From: Methylobacterium nonmethylotrophicum
Lineage (GTDB): Bacteria; Pseudomonadota; Alphaproteobacteria; Rhizobiales; Beijerinckiaceae
Assembly (NCBI RefSeq): GCF_004745635.1
Contig: NZ_SRLB01000047.1
Span: forward strand, 1 to 36,179
Length of the DNA: 36,179 bases
Reading direction: 5' to 3'
Position 1 is the first letter of the stretch. Every line of letters starts with the position of its first letter. This document shows, piece after piece, positions 1 through 7,637 of this stretch. The notes under the pieces were generated by a model. The model did no database searches. It worked only from the letters and a program-made list of their open reading frames with translations, and had not been told where the DNA came from. The position numbers and the translations under genes are program-made.

Positions 1-75
1 AAAAGACCGCCGTCAGCTTCATGGGCGTCCTTTGCCTTGCCTCCACACTACTGTGGTTCAAGTGACAACAGGCCC
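1..75 (+). mobile_element. Right end of an IS5-like insertion sequence (cut by window edge)
   Basis: The first 65 bases read as the last codons of a transposase-like protein. Ten bases after its stop the sequence ends in GACAACAGGCCC, whose reverse complement GGGCCTGTTGTC resembles IS5-family terminal inverted repeats. The next three bases, TAA, fit the TNA target duplication made by some IS5 groups. The other end lies outside the window, so the repeat pairing cannot be checked. Family assignment is inference from the C-terminal residues and the end sequence. Confidence 0.5.
3..65 (+). CDS. Transposase, C-terminal fragment (IS5-like)
   Basis: Only 20 codons before a TGA stop are visible, since the gene begins outside the window. 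They read KTAVSFMGVLCLASTLLWFK. A lysine-threonine start followed by a hydrophobic helix and a closing Trp-Phe-Lys resembles the last helix of IS5-family DDE transposases, which often end in a similar 'KTA..FLA.I.LA....W' pattern. The stop lies ten bases inside the presumed terminal repeat, as is usual for a compact insertion sequence. A membrane-protein tail would also fit a hydrophobic ending, so this is a moderate call. Confidence 0.45.
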   Translation, partial: KTAVSFMGVLCLASTLLWFK

Positions 76-320
76 TAAGGTGTGCTGAGTGACGCGCTTG
101 ATCGAACGGGACACGGATCGACAGGTGTGGCATGAGCTGTTCGACAAAGCATTGCGATAGACCTTGCACAACAGGAGAATATGTGCGGTAATGACGTTAT
201 TCGGGACGTATATCGACGCAACATCGTATGACTTGGGTGCGGCGTGCCGATGAGCCGACCAGGCGGCCGGATCGGGCGCACGCGTGAGCGCTGCGGGGCA
301 TGCTCCCTCTGGAGGTCACG

Positions 321-1226
321 GTGGGTCGGGCATGGCGGCGAGGCTCGCGCGCGGCGAGCCATGGGCATGGGCACGGCGTGACGGCGCGCATCCATGGCGG
401 GGCGCTCCGCGCGCTCGTCGCAGGGGCGGTCGTCCTGCTGACGGGCTTTCCCGCCCATGCCTTTCCCACGAAGCCCGTGAGCCTGCGTGTCGCCGTGCGC
501 TACGCGCCGCCGGCCGACCCGGCCCATCGCGAGATCTACCGGACCGCCCAGCGGCAGCGCGTGCTGGAGCGGCTGGGCGAGATCGTCAGCCTCGTCCGCC
601 TTCCTCACCGCCTCACCTTTCGGATGGAGGGGTGCGGCGGCGAGCCGAATGCGTGGTACGACCCCGAAAGCCGTTCGGTCACGATGTGCTACGAGATGGT
701 TGCGGCGATCGTGAACCTCGCGCCGCGCACCAAGTCACCCGCCGGGGTCACGCGGGACCAGGCGATCCGCGGGCCGGTCGCGCAGATCCTGCTGCATGAG
801 ACCAGTCACGCGCTGTTCCACCTGCTGCGCGTTCCGATCTTCGGGCGCGAGGAGGACGCGGCCGACCAGCTCGCCTCCCTCATCCTGCTGCAGCTCGCGC
901 CAGCCCGGGCGCGGGACGTCGTGAACGGGAGCGGATATTTCTTCGCGACGCTCGGCCGGCAGGAGCCGATGGAAACGGGCAGGTTCGCCGACGTGCACGG
1001 CCTGTCGTGGCAGCGGTTCTACAACCTCGTCTGCCTGGCTTACGGCTCGAACCCGCACCGCTACGGCGACATCGTCGCCAAGGGGTACCTGCCGAAGGAG
1101 CGGGCCGAGCGGTGCGGCGAGGAGACCGAGCAAGTCTCGTATGCCTTCGAAAGGCTCATCGTCCCGCACCTTCGCGTGCGTCCCCATCGCGGCGCCAATC
1201 TCCGGCGTGCCTGGCGATCGCGTTAG
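321..1226 (+). CDS. Exported DUF4344-type putative zinc metallopeptidase
   Basis: A protein of about 301 residues. The GTG at 321 is preceded at five bases by GGAGG, so I prefer it. An ATG at 300 and a GTG at 378 are alternatives in the same frame, and the last gives the tidiest signal peptide. The hydrophobic run ALVAGAVVLLTGFPAHA looks like a Sec signal peptide, placing the enzyme in the periplasm or outside. Residues 159-163 (from 321) are HETSH, an HExxH zinc-metallopeptidase motif in the context LLHETSHALFHLL. It is followed by GREEDAADQLASL, where an acidic residue probably supplies the third zinc ligand. The motif plus the REEDAADQ stretch matches the DUF4344 putative metallopeptidase family. 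Substrate is unknown. It stands alone, and nothing next to it suggests a pathway. Confidence 0.75.
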   Translation: MGRAWRRGSRAASHGHGHGVTARIHGGALRALVAGAVVLLTGFPAHAFPTKPVSLRVAVRYAPPADPAHREIYRTAQRQRVLERLGEIVSLVRLPHRLTFRMEGCGGEPNAWYDPESRSVTMCYEMVAAIVNLAPRTKSPAGVTRDQAIRGPVAQILLHETSHALFHLLRVPIFGREEDAADQLASLILLQLAPARARDVVNGSGYFFATLGRQEPMETGRFADVHGLSWQRFYNLVCLAYGSNPHRYGDIVAKGYLPKERAERCGEETEQVSYAFERLIVPHLRVRPHRGANLRRAWRSR

Positions 1227-1306
1227 CCGACCGACTGGGCGCAGGACGTCCGACGCCGACGATGGCGTCCCGTCCGCTCCCCAGCCCACCCGGGAGGCCG
1301 GCCTTC

Positions 1307-1386
1307 GTGCACCTCACAAGACTCCCGCTGCGCCGAGGCCGCCACACTGAGCAAGGCCGGCGATCGGGAGTTGTTGTGAGAGACGC
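1307..1386. repeat. 78-base imperfect palindrome (hairpin repeat, copy 1)
   Basis: The segment runs from GTGCACCTCACAAGACTCCC to GAGTTGTTGTGAGAGAC and folds on itself: CTCACAA..ACTCCCG pairs with CGGGAGT..TTGTGAG, and an inner CGCCG.GGCC pairs with GGCCGGCG. A second copy of the same length lies at 12340-12417. The right arm ends about five bases from the stop codon of the small minus-strand gene at 1391. It could be a REP- or MITE-like element, or a bidirectional transcript end. Confidence 0.6.
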
Positions 1387-1390
1387 TGAG

Positions 1391-1573
1391 TCAGTACCGC
1401 CGCACGCGCACGGCGCGTGCCCCGTAGACGCCGCGGCGGACGCCGACCGCGCCGCGCGGCCCGACGCACCCGGCCCTGTAGACGCCTCGGGCACAGACGA
1501 CGGCCTCGGCGTCGGTCGGGATGAAGACCGTCAGGCTTGCGAGCAGTCCGATGGCGAGGAGGATGATCTTCAT
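1391..1573 (-). CDS. Small exported Cys/Gly/Arg/Val-rich peptide
   Basis: A 60-residue product starting MKIILLAIGLLASLTVF, a clear signal peptide with probable cleavage after ...DAEA. The mature part is about 37 residues: VVCARGVYRAGC followed by repeated G-V-R-R and V-Y-G-A-R units. It contains two cysteines ten residues apart and is strongly basic. A purine-rich GGGAGAGG lies about ten bases upstream of the ATG. Such tiny 'VCARGVYRAGC' proteins are, to my knowledge, common unannotated exported proteins in Methylobacterium and relatives. The function is unknown. Its stop lies against the 78-base hairpin repeat, which may serve as its 3' end. Confidence 0.7.
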   Translation of the reverse strand: MKIILLAIGLLASLTVFIPTDAEAVVCARGVYRAGCVGPRGAVGVRRGVYGARAVRVRRY

Positions 1574-1930
1574 GGGGTGGTGCCTCTCCCTGCTGCCGTG
1601 TCCCTGCGAGCCCGCAGGTCGGGGTGCCCGGTCCTGCCCTCGGCAGACGTGTGCTGGCAGGCCGACGCGTCTTCCGCCCAGGTTCTTGTTTGGCCGCAGG
1701 TCCTTATCGCAAAACCGGCGGCTACGTTTGCGAAACCTGCTTCGCGCATCGTCCGAACAAGCGGATACCGGTTCGTCGAAGAAAATGGGGCGACATCAAA
1801 TGCCGATATCCGGGCGCCTTTGCATCGACACATCGATGAAGGCGTTCGGCGCATCGGCGCCTGTCGGCGCGAACCCGTTCGGGCTGAGCCAGCGCCTGCG
1901 AACGAGCCCGTTCGAAGGCGCGGCAGTGCT

Positions 1931-2356
1931 CTAGTAGGCGTAGCTGGCCCGCACGCGCCGGTAGGCGTGGGGATCGGCCCAGATCGGAGCCTCGAACGAT
2001 GCGGGCTGCGGCGCGGGATCGAAGGGCATCGTCGAGGCGCTGAAGGCGATGAAGCCCGCCGCGGTCCTCACGCTGTCGGGATAGCGCGGATCGCGCGAGA
2101 TCAGGTCCGCCTCGCGGAACAGGCGCAGGTTGCAGCGGCGGGACGGCAGACCGCCCGTGGGCGTGCAGGCGTCGTGGCGGGCGCAGGCCGCGTCGAGCGC
2201 ATCGATCGGCGGGAGCGGCGCCCGGTTACCCAGGCCGCAATAGTTGCCGTGCACGAGGAAGCTCGGCGCCGGAGCGTACCCGGCCGACTGGGCCAGAGCG
2301 GCCGGCGAGGCGAGCCCCGCCGCGACGGCAGCCAGCGCAGCGATCGTGATCCGCAT
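1931..2356 (-). CDS. Exported phospholipase A2-like protein, copy A
   Basis: A 141-residue protein. The ATG at 2356 has AAGGAG about eight bases upstream and begins a signal peptide (MRITIAALAAVAAGLASPAALA); open sequence further upstream lacks such support. The mature protein contains HGNYCGLGN, which resembles the calcium-binding loop of secreted phospholipase A2. About 16 residues later comes DAACARHDAC, matching the catalytic His-Asp (CCxxHDxC) helix, with Ala in place of the first Cys. A further conserved CNLRLFRE follows. The four cysteines allow two disulfides. The family hydrolyses the sn-2 ester of phospholipids using calcium. A second version lies at 25289-25708 with the same three motifs. 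The tail is Pro/Ala-rich with a Tyr/Arg end. Activity is unproven, and no inhibitor or secretion gene is adjacent. Confidence 0.75.
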   Translation of the reverse strand: MRITIAALAAVAAGLASPAALAQSAGYAPAPSFLVHGNYCGLGNRAPLPPIDALDAACARHDACTPTGGLPSRRCNLRLFREADLISRDPRYPDSVRTAAGFIAFSASTMPFDPAPQPASFEAPIWADPHAYRRVRASYAY

Positions 2357-2711
2357 GACGAAGACTCCTTGTTTCCTCGATAAGGATGATGGCGGAGGAT
2401 GCCGCGCGGTCGGTCCGTCGGCGGTCGCGCCTCGCACCGGGAGCCGTCAGCCCTCCTGCCGCTCAGTGTGAAAGATAGTGCTCGCAAATCCGACTTGCTT
2501 GATCGAATAGGACAGCATGCAAAATGCCGGACCGGATCAACTCTGTTGCAGCATTGGCAGCGCCCGGATATGCTTGAGAGAATGAAGTCATCGCCGCCCG
2601 GGATCCTGCGGGGCGAGCGATCTCCGCTGCATCAAAGCCGCGTTGCCCATGTGGCTCCGAGACGGAGGGCGCCGTCGGCCGAACGCAGACCGGAGAGGCA
2701 GCGATCCGATC

Positions 2712-2939
2712 ATGTCCGAACCGCCATTCTTCGAAGTCAGGATCACGACGGGAGCCACGGGCACGATCCTGCGCGCCGCGACCGAGAGTTTGGCGGCTGG
2801 CAAGGCCGAGGACCTCATCCGCCGGGCGCATCATCGCGGCAGCGATATCGCCCTCACCGTGTCGGGCAGCGATGCCCGGGCCGTGCGCCGGATCGAACTC
2901 TATCTGGCGAGCGTGATCCATGAGGTGGAGCAGGTTTGA
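2712..2939 (+). CDS. Small protein of unknown function (75 residues)
   Basis: The frame opens at 2643, but the ATG at 2712 gives the protein-like part. A GGAGAGG lies about 13 bases upstream, rather far. The sequence begins MSEPPFFEVRITTGATG and continues with alternating short strands and amphipathic helices (LRAATESLAAGKAEDLIRRA, then ARAVRRIELYLASVIHEVE). There is no signal peptide, membrane segment, cysteine or recognisable motif. The composition resembles a small soluble alpha/beta protein. The opposite strand is also open here (2463-2921), but that reading is Arg-rich and low-complexity, so I favour the plus strand. I do not recognise the family. Confidence 0.5.
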   Translation: MSEPPFFEVRITTGATGTILRAATESLAAGKAEDLIRRAHHRGSDIALTVSGSDARAVRRIELYLASVIHEVEQV

Positions 2940-3420
2940 TCGGGACGGCCGCGCGCCACGTGCGGCTCGGCCCGTTCCGCCGCGCGGACTGCCAGCAGGA
3001 CCGTCGGGCCGACAGTCTGGGACGCGGATCGTGCACGCGCCCGCGACGATCGCCTCGATCGGGTGGAGAGGCCGGCCGCGCGGACCGCCGACCGCCTGGA
3101 CGGCGCGACATCTCCGCCGAGCGCCGTTTCGCCGGATCCCGCGAAACGGGCTGGCCGCGGCGCCTCCTCTCGCCTGGCGAGCGCATGGTCGGCATCGGCA
3201 ACCGTCAGGTGGATCACGGCGGCCCGGTGGCCGCCGATGCGGCCGCGCGCCGGCTCGGACGGGATCGACGCGCCACCATGGGCGAGCGCCCGGCTCGGGG
3301 CGGCGACGAGCCCGGCATCATCAGCCTCGGCCGGCCCGGCGACGAGGCCGGAAACCTGCACGCGCCATCGCGGCCCCCTCCAAAGCGTCGCGCCGTCGGG
3401 CCCGGATCTCTGCTTTGCGG
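2940..3420. other. No recognisable gene (480 bases)
   Basis: Several frames stay open on both strands because stops are rare at this GC, but all translate to Arg/Ala/Pro-rich strings without domains, a ribosome binding site or a plausible start. I see no tRNA, long repeat or terminator. It may hold decayed coding sequence. Confidence 0.4.
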
Positions 3421-4524
3421 CTACTTCGCTCGCTGCTCCTTGCGCCACGTGCTCGGCGTCGTCCCCGTCCAGCGCCGGAAGGCGTGGGTGAAGGCCGCCG
3501 GCTCCGAGAATTCCAGCACGGACGAGATCTGAGCCAGGCTCATCTCGGTGTCGGCCAGCAGCTGCTTGGCGATGCCGAGTCGGGTCTGGTTGGCGATGGA
3601 GCGGAAGGTCGTTCCCTCGGCCTTCAGCCGGCGGCCCAGCGTGCGCTGGTGGATCGCCAGGGTCTGCGCGACCTGATCCTTCTCGATGCGGTTCTGCACG
3701 ATCCTGGAGCGCACGCGCCGCCGGACCTCGTCCGTGACGTCGGGGGGAATGGCGGCCTCGAACTGCCGGATCCGCCCCTCCACGCTCGCGCGGATCAACG
3801 GATCGGCGCCGTCGACGGACCGCCTCAGGAGCCGGGCCGGGAACACGAGCGCGGCGAATTCCTGCTCGAAGCGGACCGGGGCTCGGAAGAAGCCCGTATA
3901 GGGCGTCGAGTCGGACGGGTGGAGCCGCGGCAGGAGCACCTCGTCGGGGTTCCATCTGGCGCCGCACAGCGAGCGGAGGACGTTGGTCAGGGTCGCGACG
4001 GCGCGCTCGCAGTGGAGCGCGACGCCGTCGGTCTCAGGCTCGTAGGGGGCGTAGCTCACGGTCGCGACGCCACCGTCGACGATCAGCTCGATCATGGCGC
4101 CGCGGTTGAGGAGATCGTGATGGGTCGCGAGGGCCTGCAGGGCATCGCCGACCGTGTCGGAGTGGCGCATCAGCGTTCCGATGAGACCGAGCGAGGCCAG
4201 GGTGGCGCGCTGGCCGACGAGCAGGCCGAAATGGGCGCATCCCGCCTGCTCGGCAGCCAGGGCGGTCAGGCGTCCCAACATCGCGAAAGAGACGGCCTCG
4301 ACCGTTTCGAAGATCTGCGCGTGAGTGCCGGCCTTCTCAAATATCGAATCCGGATCGATGCCCATTTCCAGAAGAATGTCGCATACAGATTGGATTGAAT
4401 GTACGTGGACAAAATTATAGGGCATGGACCCGATCGAGAGAGATCGTGTGCTACCGCGCGAAAGATAATCGTGTGGTCTTTGGAAATTTTTCTTGTCGCG
4501 AAATGGCGACATGTAGGAGGGCAT
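3421..4524 (-). CDS. AraC-family transcriptional regulator with arabinose-binding-like domain
   Basis: A protein of 367 residues. The ATG at 4524 is set by GGGGAGG about eight bases upstream; the frame is open further back, but that part is poor. The first ~30 residues are polar. Residues ~30-215 match the N-terminal domain of OruR/GliR-like AraC proteins (Arabinose_bd type), with features such as FGLLVGQRATLASLGLIGTL. Residues ~275-365 form the double helix-turn-helix: VAQTLAIHQRTLGRRLKAEG, then the signature LAQISSVLEFSEPAAFTHAFRRWTGTTPS..R, an almost textbook AraC C-terminus. These proteins bind DNA in the cytoplasm in response to small ligands. The ligand and targets are unknown, and no adjacent divergent operon reveals them. 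The upstream 4525-4690 region is unusually AT-rich, so it is a likely promoter. Confidence 0.88.
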   Translation of the reverse strand: MPSYMSPFRDKKNFQRPHDYLSRGSTRSLSIGSMPYNFVHVHSIQSVCDILLEMGIDPDSIFEKAGTHAQIFETVEAVSFAMLGRLTALAAEQAGCAHFGLLVGQRATLASLGLIGTLMRHSDTVGDALQALATHHDLLNRGAMIELIVDGGVATVSYAPYEPETDGVALHCERAVATLTNVLRSLCGARWNPDEVLLPRLHPSDSTPYTGFFRAPVRFEQEFAALVFPARLLRRSVDGADPLIRASVEGRIRQFEAAIPPDVTDEVRRRVRSRIVQNRIEKDQVAQTLAIHQRTLGRRLKAEGTTFRSIANQTRLGIAKQLLADTEMSLAQISSVLEFSEPAAFTHAFRRWTGTTPSTWRKEQRAK

Positions 4525-4772
4525 CGCTGTACCTCCCCTTGCTTCCCTGTTAGGGCAATCGTGAATATCACAGAGGAGAACCTTAGCAACCCCATTTTTA
4601 GGATCGAATCGCCGTGCAAATCGAACGTTACTCCATGAAATTGACCACAATTTTTTACAAATGATGCAGAGCCATGGATGCCCTGTCTGCACGCGCCTGG
4701 GAATTTGCTCTTTGTGGAATAGAGGCGGCCGATGATGGGCGAAGCACCCGTTCCCGCCTCTGGAGGCAGGGA

Positions 4773-5129
4773 TTATTTCTCATGGGTAGCGGTATCTTCC
4801 AGACCGGCGCGGCGCGCCCGGCGGCGCCGCGCCGTCGCGGACGCGTCTTGTGCGGCGGTCGCATCCGCGGTCCAGATGGGCGCCGCCAAGAGGATCGCCG
4901 TCCGCACGGCCATGCGCATCTGGGCCTCGGTCGTGTCACGCTGCGCCAGCACCTCGCGGGCGTGAGGGTTCGCCGCCATGATCGCGCAGACATCGATCGC
5001 AAGGCCCTGCGAGAGTCGGCGCGGGCCGGGCATCGGGTCGTTCAAGTAGTCCGTTACGGCGGCATCGATCTGCTCGTCCGTGATGCGCTTGCGGTCGTAG
5101 AGATCGCCGATCGTCGAGGGGTCGGTCAT
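4773..5129 (-). CDS. Hypothetical protein (118 residues)
   Basis: I prefer the ATG at 5129 (MTDPSTIGDLYDRKRITDEQ); the frame is also open to 5174. The first ~85 residues are predicted helical: ITDEQIDAAVTDYLNDPMPG, then a mixed AIDVCAIMAANPHAREVLAQ, then EAQMRMAVRTAILLAAP. The last ~30 residues are Ala/Arg-rich and probably disordered (TARRRRARRAG). There is no signal peptide or membrane span. I do not recognise the family. It lies between the AraC regulator and the SulP transporter on the same strand, but with long gaps to both, so an operon is not indicated. Confidence 0.55.
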   Translation of the reverse strand: MTDPSTIGDLYDRKRITDEQIDAAVTDYLNDPMPGPRRLSQGLAIDVCAIMAANPHAREVLAQRDTTEAQMRMAVRTAILLAAPIWTADATAAQDASATARRRRARRAGLEDTATHEK

Positions 5130-5506
5130 GCGGCCATGCCTGGATGTTGCGTCGGAATGGACCGATCGGACCATGCGTCATAGGCTAAGTCGATTGCAGC
5201 CACCGGGGGTTCCTGGCGTTCAAAAAAAATCGCGATAGGGGCGGTGCGGAAGCAAATCGAGTCATATCTTCGTGAGAGCAAGACTTTCACCTGCGAAGGC
5301 TTCGCGCGTGATCGCGCACGATGGAGGGGATATGGGCGTCCTGCCTGCGTGTCCCCCATGCCGTCGAGCATCCACGCAACGGGAGCGGGAGCAGGAAGCT
5401 TGACGATCGCTCGGCCTAGACTTGAAACGGCAGGAGACGAAGGGGCGACGTCGCTCGCGCCGCAGGTTGAGCCTGCCCGGCGCGCTGCGCGTCCGGCACT
5501 GCCGGC
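5130..5506. other. Intergenic, nothing recognised
   Basis: About 380 bases with no convincing coding sequence, RNA gene or strong terminator between the small hypothetical gene and the end of the SulP gene. A short run of A's around 5221-5228 and an AT-richer patch at 5180-5290 probably form the promoter of the small gene on the minus strand. Confidence 0.4.
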
Positions 5507-7180
5507 TCAATCGGGCGCTGGTTTGTCCTGCATGTCCTGATACCGCTGCATCGCCACACGAGCATTGAAAAGCAGGCGGTCCGGGCCGAGTTCCTCATCG
5601 AGGCCGGATCGCCTCACCATGTCGAGCACGCCGGGGTTCAGGCCCGCGAGCCAGACCGCCGCCTCGGTGCGCCGGATGCCCTCCTGAAGCATCTTCAGGG
5701 CCGAGTACTCGATGTCCGGCACGCGGCTGAAATCGAGGGTGACCACGCGAGGCCGATGCTGCGCGATGAGCAGCCTGATCTTGTCGCCGACGTTCTGCGC
5801 ATTCGCGAAATAGAGGCGCCCGACGGGACGGACGATCAGGAGCCCGTCGAGCGTCTCATCGTCGGGGTGCTCGGGGGAGACGGGACGCAGGACGTCCGCA
5901 CCGCGCTTGCGGCCGATCACCGCGACCGTCGGGCGAGCGGTCTGGATGGCAAGGCCGACCAGCGACAGGGCCACTGCGATGACGATCCCCTGGAGCGTGC
6001 CGAAGACGAGCACCCCGATGGCGGCCATGACGGCCCAGCGGAACTCCATCTGGCGGACCTTGAGGATGGCCCTGAACTCCCCCGGCTGGATGAGGCCGAC
6101 GGAGTACACGACGACGACGGCCGCCAGGGTCGCATGCGGGAGGAGGCTCAGGATCGGCGCCAGGATCAGCATCGTGGCGAGCGCCGCTGCGGCGGCGAGG
6201 AGGGAGGCCGTCTGCGTCCGGCCGCCGGCGGCCCGCACGACGCCGGTCTGCGACGTCCCGCCGCCGGCCGGCATGGCGCCGAGGAACGCCCCTGCCAGAT
6301 TGGCCGCCCCGGTGGCGACGAGCTCGCGGTTGGCGTCGATGGGAGGGTCGCTGGTCGCCACGAAGGCTCGGGCGGCCGCGATGCTCTCGGCGAAGCTCAT
6401 CAGCGCGATACCGGCGGCGCCCGGAAGCAGCGCCTGGACGAGGGCCGGATCGGGCAGGGACAATCCGGGAAGGCCCTGCGGGATCGGGCCGACGATCGGG
6501 ACGCCCCGGGCCCCGAGGTCGAGGAGCCAGGAGGCCGCGATCGCGGCCGCGACCGTCACGAGGGGCGCCGGCGAGTGAGGCTTGAGGCGCTCCATTCCGA
6601 TGAGCGCGGCCAGCGTCATCCCCGCGACGGTCAGGGTCGGCACCGAGGTCTCGGGGAGCCGCTGGACGAGGCTCACGGCGTCGGCGAAGAACGACTGCTT
6701 GCCGATATGGAGACCGAGAAGCTTCGGGAGCTGGTCGAGCAGGATCACGAGCCCGATGCCGGCCTTGAAGCCCGTGAGGACCGGCAGCGAGATGAAGTCG
6801 GCCACGGCGCCGAGCTTGAGGAGCCGCGCCGCGACGAGCATCGCCCCAACGAGAGCCGTGAGGGTCGCGCAGGCGGCGGCCGTCCTCGCGGGATCGCCGT
6901 CGGGGATCACCGTGCCGAGCTCGGCGCCCGTCAGGATCGCCAGCGTGGTCGTCGACGTCACGCTGAGAACCCGGGACGAGCCCAGCAGGCCGTAGACGAT
7001 CGCGGGCATGAAGGCCGTGTAGAGGCCGACCGCGACCGGCAGTCCGGCCACCGTCGCATAGGCCATGGCCTTGGGCAGGACGACCGCCGCGGCCGTGGCG
7101 CCCGCCACCGCGTCGGCGCGAAACCCCGTCGTCCCGGCCGGCATCAGTCGTCCGATCCTGCCATGTGCGAATCCCGCCAT
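5507..7180 (-). CDS. SulP-family anion permease with C-terminal STAS domain
   Basis: A protein of 557 residues, the usual size for bacterial SulP carriers. I chose the ATG at 7180 because the family begins close to this point and the longer open frame upstream is low-complexity. Residues ~15-420 carry about 10-14 hydrophobic spans. They include the early segment AVVLPKAMAYATVAGLPVAVGLY, matching the SulP signature region (P-Q-x-M-A-Y-A-x-x-A-G-x-P-P-x-x-G-L-Y type), and LSVTSTTTLAIL, matching the S-x-G-P-x-x region. Residues ~455-545 form a STAS domain (VTLDFSRVPDIEYSALKMLQ), the cytoplasmic regulatory fold. SulP carriers move sulfate, bicarbonate, molybdate or dicarboxylates, and the sequence does not decide which. 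The gene is divergent from the decarboxylase gene across 457 bases, and no carbonic anhydrase or sulfate assimilation gene is adjacent. Confidence 0.92.
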   Translation of the reverse strand: MAGFAHGRIGRLMPAGTTGFRADAVAGATAAAVVLPKAMAYATVAGLPVAVGLYTAFMPAIVYGLLGSSRVLSVTSTTTLAILTGAELGTVIPDGDPARTAAACATLTALVGAMLVAARLLKLGAVADFISLPVLTGFKAGIGLVILLDQLPKLLGLHIGKQSFFADAVSLVQRLPETSVPTLTVAGMTLAALIGMERLKPHSPAPLVTVAAAIAASWLLDLGARGVPIVGPIPQGLPGLSLPDPALVQALLPGAAGIALMSFAESIAAARAFVATSDPPIDANRELVATGAANLAGAFLGAMPAGGGTSQTGVVRAAGGRTQTASLLAAAAALATMLILAPILSLLPHATLAAVVVVYSVGLIQPGEFRAILKVRQMEFRWAVMAAIGVLVFGTLQGIVIAVALSLVGLAIQTARPTVAVIGRKRGADVLRPVSPEHPDDETLDGLLIVRPVGRLYFANAQNVGDKIRLLIAQHRPRVVTLDFSRVPDIEYSALKMLQEGIRRTEAAVWLAGLNPGVLDMVRRSGLDEELGPDRLLFNARVAMQRYQDMQDKPAPD

Positions 7181-7637
7181 GTGACCGTCTCCGCGGATCG
7201 GGAGTGCTGCATCCCCGGGGCCGCGTCCCGCCCCCGAGGATCTCGACGTGGAGGACGCCGGCCGGGCGCCGCCGCGGATGCGGTACGGGAGGGGCCCCGG
7301 GCCGTCGCGAGCGGGCGTGGTCGGCCGACCGGATCTCAGCCGCGGGGGCGAGAGGGCCGCCAGGCGCCGCCGCCGGTGACGATCCGGTTTGCCAGATATC
7401 TCGGCGGATTGGACATCGGTCCTGCCTCGATTTGCCGTGACTCGGATTGCGGACGTTTTCGACGGAGGACGTCGCGCCCAATGATTGTGCCGGGCGAGCT
7501 CCCGACTCGAAGCAACCGTCACGCGTCCTGTTGGATCAAGCGTCGTCGGAAACAGCGGCTCTAACATACATCGCTCGACGGGAGCTTCTCCGCAAGATCA
7601 TCGCCCAGGCCGATCGGACAAACAGAGGGTTACCTCG
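7181..7637. other. Divergent intergenic region between SulP and decarboxylase genes
   Basis: 457 bases from which both neighbours are read outward, so both promoters should be here. Frames remain open on both strands, but their products are Arg/Pro-rich and not protein-like. The stretch 7400-7637 has lower GC than the rest and is the likelier promoter for the decarboxylase. I could not identify a convincing -35/-10 pair or operator. Confidence 0.4.

Noticed and set aside
1007..2383. A 458-codon plus-strand frame
   Set aside because: It overlaps the end of the metallopeptidase, a hairpin repeat and two minus-strand exported-protein genes, and is Arg-rich without motifs.
2900..3967. A 355-codon minus-strand frame
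   Set aside because: It overlaps the AraC-type regulator in another frame and is low-complexity throughout.
5756..7564. A 602-codon open frame on the plus strand opposite the SulP gene
   Set aside because: The product is Asp/Arg/Gly/His-rich without hydrophobic core or domains, while the minus strand encodes a clear SulP-STAS carrier.
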